From: DATASD01 sp035478835
GTDB lineage: Bacteria; Patescibacteriota; Saccharimonadia; Saccharimonadales; UBA4665
Length of the DNA: 64,000 nucleotides
Direction: 5' to 3'
Assembly: GCA_035478835.1 (NCBI GenBank)
Contig: DATIJH010000009.1
Coordinates: 124,001-188,000 of the forward strand
The stretch's first letter is position 1; every line of letters begins with the position of its first letter. Shown piece after piece: positions 23,724 through 31,320 of this stretch. The translations under genes and the position numbers were made by a program. Below the pieces are notes generated by a model. That model had not been told where the DNA came from. It saw only the letters and a list, made by a program, of their open reading frames with translations, and made no database searches.

Positions 23724-25280
23724 ATGAATGAACTAAAAGTACAAGAACTATCCCAGGAACTGCAAAGCGCCATCGAGAGCCTCCGCGCCACCAAAGGCCT
23801 GGAGCAGACCGGCATTGTGACGCGCGTTGGTGACGGCGTGGCGTGGGTGTATGGCCTGCGCGACTGTGGCTACAACGAAGTTATCGAGATCGAGTCGATC
23901 GAAGGCGGCGTGGTGACCGCCTTTGCCTTGAACTTGCTCGAGGACGAGATCGGCGCCGTGATTTTGGGCGACGACTCGCAAGTAGTAGCCGGCGCTCGCG
24001 TGAGCCTCAGCGGCCACGTGCTGGAAGTGCCGGTGGGCCCGGAGCTTGTCGGCCGCGTGGTTGACCCGCTGGGCCGCCCGCTTGACGGCAAAGGTCCGAT
24101 CAAAGCCAAGGAGCACGACCGCATTGAGCGCCAGGCGCCAGGCGTTATGGCACGCAAATCAGTGCATGAACCGCTGATGACCGGTATTATGGCTATCGAC
24201 ACCATCATCCCGATCGGCCGCGGCCAGCGTGAACTTATCATTGGCGACCGCCAAACCGGTAAGACGGCTATCGCCGTTGACACCATGATTAACCAGGCCA
24301 AGCAAAAGACGGGCGTCATTAACGTGTACGTTGCAGTCGGTCAGAAATTGTCCAAAGTTTCAGCGCTGATTGAGCGCCTCAAACGCGAAGGCGTGATGGA
24401 TCAAACCATCGTGGTTGCTACCAGCCCGGCCGACCCGGCGCCGCTGCTCTACCTCGCGCCGTACGCCGGTACCGCTATGGCCGAGTACTTCCGCGACAAC
24501 AAGGGCCACGCTCTGATTATTTACGACGACCTCAGTAAACATGCTGTTGCCTACCGCCAAATGAGCTTGCTGCTACGCCGCCCACCAGGACGCGAGGCTT
24601 ACCCTGGCGACGTCTTTTACCTGCACTCACGCTTGCTCGAGCGCTCCGCTAAGCTGAATGACGAGCTCGGCGGCGGCTCCATCACCGCCCTGCCAATTAT
24701 CGAGACGCAGGCCGGTGACATCTCGGCTTACATTCCAACCAACGTTATTTCGATCACCGACGGCCAGATTTTCCTCGAGACCAACCTCTTCCACCAGGGT
24801 ATCCGCCCGGCTATTTCGGTTGGTTTGAGTGTGTCGCGTGTGGGTGGCTCTGCCCAGACCAAGGCTATTAAGAGTGTTGTTGGCTCGCTCAAGCTCGACC
24901 TGGCCCGGTTCCGCGAGCTGGCGTCGTTCGCCCAGATTTCGAGTGACCTCGACGAGGACACTACGCGCCGCATCGGCCGTGGCCAGCGCCTGACTGAGCT
25001 GCTCAAACAAAAGCAGTACAGCCCGCTCAGCATCGCCGAGCAAGTTGTGACCCTCATGGCCGCCACCAAAGGCGTGTTCGACAAAGTTCCAACCGAAAAA
25101 ATGAAGGATGCGCAAGCTGAACTGCTCGCCGCCGTCGAGGCCGACCATAAGGACGTTATTAAAGAGTTGAACACTGGCGCCAAGCCGAGCGAAGAGCTCC
25201 AAAAGACCGTTCTGGGCGTGGCCGAAAAAGTTGCCCACTCCTACGCCGGCACCGTTAAAACCGAAAAGAAGGAAAACTAG
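23724..25280 (+). CDS. atpA: ATP synthase subunit alpha
   Basis: 518 residues from the ATG at 23724, preceded by AAGGAG. P-loop GDRQTGKTAIA; SVSRVGGSAQ signature near the C-terminal third. Non-catalytic nucleotide-binding subunit of F1. Confidence 0.97.
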   Translation: MNELKVQELSQELQSAIESLRATKGLEQTGIVTRVGDGVAWVYGLRDCGYNEVIEIESIEGGVVTAFALNLLEDEIGAVILGDDSQVVAGARVSLSGHVLEVPVGPELVGRVVDPLGRPLDGKGPIKAKEHDRIERQAPGVMARKSVHEPLMTGIMAIDTIIPIGRGQRELIIGDRQTGKTAIAVDTMINQAKQKTGVINVYVAVGQKLSKVSALIERLKREGVMDQTIVVATSPADPAPLLYLAPYAGTAMAEYFRDNKGHALIIYDDLSKHAVAYRQMSLLLRRPPGREAYPGDVFYLHSRLLERSAKLNDELGGGSITALPIIETQAGDISAYIPTNVISITDGQIFLETNLFHQGIRPAISVGLSVSRVGGSAQTKAIKSVVGSLKLDLARFRELASFAQISSDLDEDTTRRIGRGQRLTELLKQKQYSPLSIAEQVVTLMAATKGVFDKVPTEKMKDAQAELLAAVEADHKDVIKELNTGAKPSEELQKTVLGVAEKVAHSYAGTVKTEKKEN

Positions 25281-25289
25281 TAACGTACT

Positions 25290-25595
25290 ATGGCGACGCC
25301 CGAAGCAGCTGGTTTTGATCCGGGATTGCAAGCGCTTTCAAACAGCGAGTTTGTCCGCGCGTATATGGATGCCGCCATCGCACAAACTGGCGAGGACCGC
25401 GATCCGGGCGCCATACTTTTCGACTTGATCGAGGATGCGCCGGGGCCTGACCCGCTACTTGGTCCTGAATCCAGCATGCCGCCGCTAGTGACAATCGAAG
25501 ACACAACGCAGTATGCGGCCGTCCGCCGTGAGCTTATCCGCCGCGCGATCGGTTACTTGGGCATCACCAAACAAGAACTATTTGGGGAACAATAA
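25290..25595 (+). CDS. Unknown small gene between atpA and atpG
   Basis: 101 residues, acidic, no membrane segment. A central Pro/Gly/Asp-rich stretch separates two helical parts; the C-terminus (YAAVRRELIRRAIGYLGITKQELFG) looks like an amphipathic helix. It starts 9 bases after atpA and ends 3 bases before atpG, so it is part of the operon. No ATP synthase subunit is missing that it could obviously replace. It may be an accessory or regulatory subunit (inference). Confidence 0.65.
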   Translation: MATPEAAGFDPGLQALSNSEFVRAYMDAAIAQTGEDRDPGAILFDLIEDAPGPDPLLGPESSMPPLVTIEDTTQYAAVRRELIRRAIGYLGITKQELFGEQ

Positions 25596-25598
25596 TCT

Positions 25599-26468
25599 AT
25601 GGCATCACGACAACAAATTAAACGACGCATTAGTTCCGTCCGGAACATGAAGCAAGTGACGCGCGCCATGCAAATGGTCGCCGCCAGCAAGCTGCGCCGC
25701 GCTCAGGAGGCGGTGGTACGCCCGCGCGAGTACACGCGCCTGGCCCGCGAGATCCTCACGCGCTTGCGCATGATCGCACCCGGCGACAGCGAGTTTCACT
25801 TGTTTACGCCACGCCCGGTTAAAACGCGCCTGCTCATTGTAATGGCGAGTGACGGCACCCTGGCCGGCGCGTATAACTACAACGTTATTCGTCAGATGAT
25901 CCAGGAATTGCGCAGCGACCGCGACCGTGGCACTAAAACTTCGTTGATTTGCATTGGGCGCCAAGTTGCCAACGCAGCCAGCCGGCTGAGCGGCGTTGAT
26001 ATTAAAGCCGTTTACCAGGAAATGCCCGATCACCCTACTGCCGACGACTTGCGCCCGATCTTAAACTCGGCCGTCGCCCTGTTCGCCGATGGCAAAGTCG
26101 ATGCCGTGGACGTGATCTTTACGCATTTTCTTTCGGCTGTTCGCCAGGAAGTGGTCGTGCAAAAGTTCTTGCCCGCCGGTTTTGACGAGACCGAGCTGCC
26201 GAGCGACGTTGCGCACGCCGAGGCTGAGCCGTCAACCGACGAGCTGCTGCGCTCGGCTACGCTGCGTTTGCTCGAGGCGCAAATTTACCAGGCCATTCTT
26301 GAGGCATTTGCTTCGGAGCATTCCATGCGCATGCTGGCCATGAAGAACGCCAGCGACAACGCCAGCGACATCGTCGATGATTTGACGCTCGAATACAATA
26401 ACGCCCGCCAGGCGGCCATCACCCAGGAACTGGCCGAAATTACCGGCGGCGCAGAGGCGATGAAATGA
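25599..26468 (+). CDS. atpG: ATP synthase subunit gamma
   Basis: 289 residues. The N-terminal RISSVRNMKQVTRAMQMVAASKLRRAQ helix and the C-terminal ERAxxRMLAMKNASDNA-type helix (here SEHSMRMLAMKNASDNA) form the rotary coiled coil. Its stop overlaps the next gene by 4 bases (ATGA). Confidence 0.96.
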   Translation: MASRQQIKRRISSVRNMKQVTRAMQMVAASKLRRAQEAVVRPREYTRLAREILTRLRMIAPGDSEFHLFTPRPVKTRLLIVMASDGTLAGAYNYNVIRQMIQELRSDRDRGTKTSLICIGRQVANAASRLSGVDIKAVYQEMPDHPTADDLRPILNSAVALFADGKVDAVDVIFTHFLSAVRQEVVVQKFLPAGFDETELPSDVAHAEAEPSTDELLRSATLRLLEAQIYQAILEAFASEHSMRMLAMKNASDNASDIVDDLTLEYNNARQAAITQELAEITGGAEAMK

Positions 26469-26986
26469 CCAGGAATATAATAGACGTGTATCTTCCAGAT
26501 GTGGGCCAAGTCGAAGAGCTCCCACTATCGGAAAATCCCTACGCTACTAACGCTGCCGCCTATGAGGCCGGTTGGCCGCCCAAGATAGACGACGGTCTAG
26601 ATTATGAGGATGGCAATTGGGCCGTAGACTACAAGAAAGCTGACTTCGATGAGGAAGTTGATGGTCGGATACTGGGCCATTACGTTGACTGGGACGAAAT
26701 GGGCAACGGCGCACTGCTTGCCCACTATGATATTGTGTCTATTGCCCAAGAATCGGACGCTCCGGCTGCGCTGAAACAGCGAGCCTGGGATGAGATGTGC
26801 GCGGTGAGCGACCCGCTCAATTACGCAGAGGGCCCCGCTACGGCGCAAGATGTTTTGTGGGGGTTGGCACGTATAGGATTGAATCAGCGGGTTACGGTTA
26901 CCGCCGAAGCGCCCCTACCCCGGCATCGAAGGGAATACAATAACACGGATACATATGAGCCGAAAGACTATGAGGTAACGAAATGA
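26465..26986 (+). CDS. Unknown gene between atpG and atpD, 173 aa
   Basis: 173 residues, very acidic, rich in Asp, Tyr and Trp in the first two thirds (LDYEDGNWAVDYKKADFDEEVDG), soluble. Residues about 130-145 (TAQDVLWGLARIGLNQ) resemble TPADVARIALAHVEQN in the next gene, so the two may share a small helical module. Translationally coupled by 4-base overlaps on both sides. No known F1Fo subunit matches. Function unknown. Confidence 0.65.
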   Translation: MTRNIIDVYLPDVGQVEELPLSENPYATNAAAYEAGWPPKIDDGLDYEDGNWAVDYKKADFDEEVDGRILGHYVDWDEMGNGALLAHYDIVSIAQESDAPAALKQRAWDEMCAVSDPLNYAEGPATAQDVLWGLARIGLNQRVTVTAEAPLPRHRREYNNTDTYEPKDYEVTK

Positions 26987-27204
26987 CCGGTGGCTATGAA
27001 CCAGACCCAAACAGGCGGTTTTTGGCTGAGCAAGAACTCGCCTTTCCGCTTATCGACCTCGTAGAGTATGATGTGCGGGAATTCCCAGAAGGCGGGCGTC
27101 CGTTACCATACAACGTAGCGCCCGAGGGTCAGGAACCACTCACCCCGGCTGACGTCGCAAGGATCGCACTGGCACACGTAGAACAGAATGAAGGAGAAAA
27201 ATAA
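26983..27204 (+). CDS. Unknown small gene before atpD, 73 aa
   Basis: 73 residues, acidic and Pro-rich, with a helical C-terminus (TPADVARIALAHVEQNEGEK). Overlaps the preceding gene by 4 bases and the atpD ATG by one base (TAATG), so translation passes straight into the beta subunit. An AAGGAG near its end is the ribosome site for atpD. Function unknown. Confidence 0.6.
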   Translation: MTGGYEPDPNRRFLAEQELAFPLIDLVEYDVREFPEGGRPLPYNVAPEGQEPLTPADVARIALAHVEQNEGEK

Positions 27205-28598
27205 TGGCAACACAAGCGAAAGAAAAAATTAAGACAAGCAGCGGGCGCGTCGTTCAGGTCGTTGGCGTGGTCGTTGACGTTGAGTTCGACGGCGCTCACC
27301 TGCCGCCGATCAACTACGCGCTTAAAACTGAGTTAAACGGCAAAAAATTATTACTTGAGGTGGCACAACACCTTTCCGAGTCCACCGTACGCACCATCGC
27401 TTTGGCCGGCACCGACGGCTTAAAGCGCGGCGACAAGGTTGAAAACACCGGCGCGCCAATCTCCGTACCTATCGGCGAAGCCACTTTGGGCCGCATGTTC
27501 AACGTCATCGGTGAGCCGATCGACGGCCTCAAAGGCGAATTCAAAACTCGGTCGCCAATCCACAAAAACCCGCCAACGCTCGAGGAGCAGGCCGGCTCAA
27601 TCGAGATCCTCGAGACCGGTATTAAAGTTATCGACCTGATTTGTCCGATCGTTAAGGGTGGTAAGGTCGGTTTGTTTGGTGGTGCCGGTGTGGGTAAGAC
27701 CGTGCTGATCCAGGAGCTCATTAACAACATTTCCAAGTTCCACAGCGGTTACTCAGTGTTTGCCGGCGTTGGTGAACGCACCCGCGAAGGCAACGACCTC
27801 TACGAAGAAATGAAAGAATCGGGCGTGGTTAAGAACACCAGTCTGGTCTTCGGCCAGATGAACGAACCGCCGGGAGCACGTCTGCGCGTCGGCCTTTCAG
27901 GTCTGACAATTGCCGAAGGCTTCCGCGACCAAGGTAAGGACATTTTGTTGTTCATCGACAACATCTTCCGCTTTACGCAGGCCGGTTCCGAGGTGTCTGC
28001 CCTGCTCGGCCGCTTGCCGTCGGCTGTGGGTTACCAGCCGAACCTGCAGCAAGAGATGGGCGCTTTGCAGGAGCGCATTACATCCACCAAAAACGGTTCG
28101 ATCACCTCGATCCAGGCCGTGTACGTACCAGCCGACGACTTTACCGACCCGGCACCGGCAACTACATTCGCTCACCTTGACTCAACTATCGCTTTAAACC
28201 GCGCATTGACCGAAATCGGTATTTACCCGGCTGTTGACCCGCTTGACTCAAGCAGTACCATCCTTGACCCGGAAATTGTTGGCGAAGAGCATTACAACGT
28301 GGCCCGCGAAGTCCAGCGCATTTTGCAGCGCTACAAAGACTTGCAGGACATCATCGCCATTCTTGGTATGGAAGAACTTTCCGACGAGGACAAGCAGATT
28401 GTGGCTCGCGCCCGCCGCATCCAGCAGTTCCTGAGCCAGCCGTTCTACGTGGCCGAGAAATTCACCAACAACCCCGGTAAATACGTGCCGCTCAAAGACA
28501 CGGTTAAAGCCTTCCGCGAAATCCTGGACGGCAAGCACGATGACAAGCCGGAATCGGCCTTCTACTTGAAGGGCGACATTACCGAGGTAAAGGTCTAA
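27204..28598 (+). CDS. atpD: ATP synthase subunit beta
   Basis: 464 residues, normal length. P-loop GGAGVGKTVL, catalytic Glu in GVGERTREGND, and DELSEED-like loop as MEELSDED. Catalytic nucleotide-binding subunit of F1. Confidence 0.98.
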   Translation: MATQAKEKIKTSSGRVVQVVGVVVDVEFDGAHLPPINYALKTELNGKKLLLEVAQHLSESTVRTIALAGTDGLKRGDKVENTGAPISVPIGEATLGRMFNVIGEPIDGLKGEFKTRSPIHKNPPTLEEQAGSIEILETGIKVIDLICPIVKGGKVGLFGGAGVGKTVLIQELINNISKFHSGYSVFAGVGERTREGNDLYEEMKESGVVKNTSLVFGQMNEPPGARLRVGLSGLTIAEGFRDQGKDILLFIDNIFRFTQAGSEVSALLGRLPSAVGYQPNLQQEMGALQERITSTKNGSITSIQAVYVPADDFTDPAPATTFAHLDSTIALNRALTEIGIYPAVDPLDSSSTILDPEIVGEEHYNVAREVQRILQRYKDLQDIIAILGMEELSDEDKQIVARARRIQQFLSQPFYVAEKFTNNPGKYVPLKDTVKAFREILDGKHDDKPESAFYLKGDITEVKV

Positions 28599-28603
28599 CG
28601 CGC

Positions 28604-29035
28604 ATGAAGCTCGAACTTGTCACCCTCGACGGCGTGAAGTTCAGCGCCGACGCGTACTCGATCATCCTGCCAACGGCCGCCGGCGAAATCACGGTTTTGC
28701 CGGGCCACGAACCGCTGATGAGCGTGCTGGTGCCCGGCGTGATCACCATTCGCCGCAAGGCTAGCGACCCCGATTATCACCTCGAGCACTACGCCACATA
28801 CGGTGGTGTGCTTGAGGTAAGCGATAATACGGTGCACGTGCTCGTTGACGAAGCCACGCATGGCGACGAAATCAATGAGGCCGAAGCGCAGAAAGCGCAC
28901 GCCGCTGCCGAAGAATTACTCCGCGGCGCCAAATCGCAAGTGGAACTCGAAAAAGCCCAAGGACTTGTGGATCGCAGCGCCGTCAGGCTGCAGGTAGCTG
29001 GCCTTCGCCGCCGCCACGCGGCTCGTCGACAGTAG
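28604..29035 (+). CDS. atpC: ATP synthase subunit epsilon
   Basis: 143 residues. N-terminal beta sandwich (LELVTLDGVKFSADAYSIILPTAAGEITVLPGHEPL) and a C-terminal helical hairpin, here ending in an Arg-rich tail (RLQVAGLRRRHAARRQ). Last gene of the operon; its 3' end overlaps the convergent gene at 28983 by 53 bases. Confidence 0.95.
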   Translation: MKLELVTLDGVKFSADAYSIILPTAAGEITVLPGHEPLMSVLVPGVITIRRKASDPDYHLEHYATYGGVLEVSDNTVHVLVDEATHGDEINEAEAQKAHAAAEELLRGAKSQVELEKAQGLVDRSAVRLQVAGLRRRHAARRQ

Positions 29036-29399
29036 GCAGGTCAAAAAGCGCATTGACTTCCCGGATGTCGGTTAGCGTTTTACCGTAGGTATGCAGCATT
29101 TGACCGATCAGAAATCGGCCGGCGGACGTAACGAACGCCCGCCATCGCTGCGGGTTGGTACTTTCGGCCGGATTGCCGCCCTTGCTTCGTAGTTCCGCTT
29201 CGCACATGCGGCCAATGACCGGCTCGGCCTGACCTAGTAGCTGATTAATCATAAGTGCGAGCTGGGGATCTCGCTCTTGGGCTTCAAAAAAAGCCGCAGA
29301 CGCGGCCTCAGCATCGAGGATTGGCGTCGGCCCTATGAGCGGAAGTGCCGCAACTTGCGGCCCCATCTCACCTCGCTCTGGTAGTTCCCCATTTGCCAT
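28983..29399 (-). CDS. Unknown soluble protein, 138 aa
   Basis: 138 residues from the ATG at 29399, chosen because a promoter ends 7 bases before it. Mostly helical (AASAAFFEAQERDPQLALMINQLLG, FLIGQMLHTYGKTLTDIREVNALF). No motif recognised. The 3' end overlaps atpC by 53 bases on the opposite strand. Confidence 0.55.
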   Translation of the reverse strand: MANGELPERGEMGPQVAALPLIGPTPILDAEAASAAFFEAQERDPQLALMINQLLGQAEPVIGRMCEAELRSKGGNPAESTNPQRWRAFVTSAGRFLIGQMLHTYGKTLTDIREVNALFDLPTVDEPRGGGEGQLPAA

Positions 29400-29406
29400 T
29401 GCTATT

Positions 29407-29435
29407 ATTATCGCAGAACGTGCAAAAGCTTGCAA
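29407..29435 (-). promoter_or_regulatory. Promoter of the 138-aa gene
   Basis: On the minus strand TTGCAA (29435-29430), 17-base spacer, GATAAT (29412-29407), then 7 bases to the ATG at 29399: a leaderless layout with near-consensus boxes. Confidence 0.55.
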
Positions 29436-29490
29436 GAATGTGGCACGGTAGAATAGAATAATGGCGTTCGACGCATGAATAAGGAAGAAC

Positions 29491-30465
29491 ATGACACCAA
29501 AGATCATAATACAGAAAGTTTGCGATGGTTTGGGACTGGGATTCGGTTCTATTTCGAGGCGCCACCGCGAGTCGCAGGCCGGCAACGAAGGCTTGGGGCG
29601 CGTGACGGATTACACCGTGCACAACCTGCGCATACTCGTACCTATTGATGTTGATGATACGGGTGCGGTCCTGACGGATGACGGCTGCGGCGATGGCCGT
29701 CCAGTTTCACATCGCGCAGGCGCTGTATTTACGCTGGTTGACGGCAAGCCAAAACACTTTGCCCGCTCATTACACCGCGCCAAGGTTTTTGGCGGCGGCG
29801 CCACGATGGCCGTGGCAATGCGTATCGGCCTTGGCGAAGCCGCGGGCGAAACACTCAAAGTAGCCTTTAAACAAGCGATGGAAGCTTGCAACGCGCACGG
29901 CGTCGATTACGGCGCACACACCGATACGCGCGCCGAGGGCCGCGATTGCGGCTGCGGCGCCATCGACAATGCGCCGGCGATTTTGCAGGCCATCAAAAAC
30001 AACCAGGCGTACATCATCAATACAATTAAGGCGCTCGGGGTTGATACGCACGGCCTGCGCACCATAAAAGTTGACGGCAAAGAAATTCCGGGTGTGCTGG
30101 ATCACTTTGCCGCCGCCGCTGATGTTGATAACAGCGAATACGCCGGCAGCGCCATCATGCAGGCCATCCTTGCGAATGGCAAAATCGTCAAAGAGCTGGC
30201 TGGCGATCACCGCACGACCCGCATCGTACTAAACTTTGTAGAGGGCCACACTGTCGACCAGGACTTTGTGCGCAAACAAACCGCCGACCGCGCGCAGGCC
30301 TTTGCGGTTGACACCTGGCGGCTTGCCGAGCTGGCCTCGATGCTGTACAAAGATGCCGAGCAGGAGCGCCGCGCCCTGTTAAGCGAGCTTGTGTATACGC
30401 TTGGTACGGCCGCGGTGTTAACCGATGGCACACTGCCGGTGTACGCTGTTACGATCGGCGTTTAG
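29491..30465 (+). CDS. Possible cadmium-type (zeta/CDCA-like) carbonic anhydrase
   Basis: 324 residues, soluble. The segment GAHTDTRAEGRDCGCGAIDN clusters His, Asp and Cys in the way cadmium-carbonic-anhydrase repeats do (C-x-C-G metal site with a His upstream). That is a resemblance from memory, not a search. A His-rich metal site elsewhere (DHFAAAADVDNSEYAG) is less clear. AAGGAAG precedes the ATG. If right, it would interconvert CO2 and bicarbonate; otherwise it is a metalloprotein of unknown function. Confidence 0.45.
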   Translation: MTPKIIIQKVCDGLGLGFGSISRRHRESQAGNEGLGRVTDYTVHNLRILVPIDVDDTGAVLTDDGCGDGRPVSHRAGAVFTLVDGKPKHFARSLHRAKVFGGGATMAVAMRIGLGEAAGETLKVAFKQAMEACNAHGVDYGAHTDTRAEGRDCGCGAIDNAPAILQAIKNNQAYIINTIKALGVDTHGLRTIKVDGKEIPGVLDHFAAAADVDNSEYAGSAIMQAILANGKIVKELAGDHRTTRIVLNFVEGHTVDQDFVRKQTADRAQAFAVDTWRLAELASMLYKDAEQERRALLSELVYTLGTAAVLTDGTLPVYAVTIGV

Positions 30466-30546
30466 CCGCTGCTTCTCCGGACGCCTCTTTACAAATCAGC
30501 CGGTTTATACTACGCTTGTGGTAACAATAAAATACGGAGGGTTCGT

Positions 30547-31251
30547 ATGTTATCAAGAAGAAAAATCGCCATGATTGTCGGCGAGTTTTTGGGTACCGGC
30601 ATTTTGACGATGGTTGTCCTATCGGTCGCCAAGTCAAATATCGGTTTGCCTTACTTTATCGCCTTGGGCGCTGGTTTGGCAGTGGCTGCCCTGACGCTCA
30701 CGCTGGGCGCTATTACGGGCGCACACTTTAATCCGGCGATGACGATCGCTTTTTGGACCGCCCGTAAAGCCAAGACATCTAAAATGATCGTCTACGTTGC
30801 CGCGCAATTACTCGGTGGTATCGCAGCCTACGCACTGTACCGCTACTTTATGGGCGCCGGCTGGGCAAACAACGGCCACTACGAACCAAAGGTTTTGGTT
30901 GGCGAATCAATCGGTACTTTTGTGCTGGCCTTTGGCTGGGCCGCCGCAGTTTACCAGCGTTTTGAAAACACCAAAGCCGCTGCTGCTATTGGCGGCGCGC
31001 TCGCACTTGGCATCATCGTAACTACCGCTGCTGCCGCAAATCTTGCGCCAACCGACACGCCAGGATTTGGCTTGCTCAACCCGGCCGTTGCACTCGGTGC
31101 GCGTTACTGGGGTTGGGGCACGTTTGTGCTTGGTCCGGTGCTTGGCGCCGTTGTTGGTGTGAACCTGTACAACTTTTTGTTCGCAACCGACCGCCAGCTT
31201 TTACCACTCAAAGCAAAGGCTGCTGCTACTGCAGACAAGAAAAAGAAATAG
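30547..31251 (+). CDS. Aquaporin/glycerol facilitator (MIP family)
   Basis: 234 residues, six membrane helices. Both pore signatures are intact: GAHFNPAMTI and LLNPAVALGARYW. Passive channel for water or small neutral solutes. A GGAGG ribosome site lies a few bases before the ATG. Lys/Ala-rich C-terminal tail. A bidirectional terminator follows. Confidence 0.92.
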   Translation: MLSRRKIAMIVGEFLGTGILTMVVLSVAKSNIGLPYFIALGAGLAVAALTLTLGAITGAHFNPAMTIAFWTARKAKTSKMIVYVAAQLLGGIAAYALYRYFMGAGWANNGHYEPKVLVGESIGTFVLAFGWAAAVYQRFENTKAAAAIGGALALGIIVTTAAAANLAPTDTPGFGLLNPAVALGARYWGWGTFVLGPVLGAVVGVNLYNFLFATDRQLLPLKAKAAATADKKKK

Positions 31252-31269
31252 CCAGAGAAGCTGTTTTAC

Positions 31270-31301
31270 AAAAAGCCCCGCTTAACGATGCGGGGCTTTT
31301 T
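31270..31301. terminator. Bidirectional intrinsic terminator
   Basis: AAAAAGCCCCGC (31270-31281), 8-base loop, GCGGGGCTTTTT (31290-31301). Perfect 12-base stem with T-runs in both directions, serving the aquaporin gene and the convergent helicase gene. Confidence 0.92.
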
Positions 31302-31320
31302 ACTTTTACCGACGTTGTTT

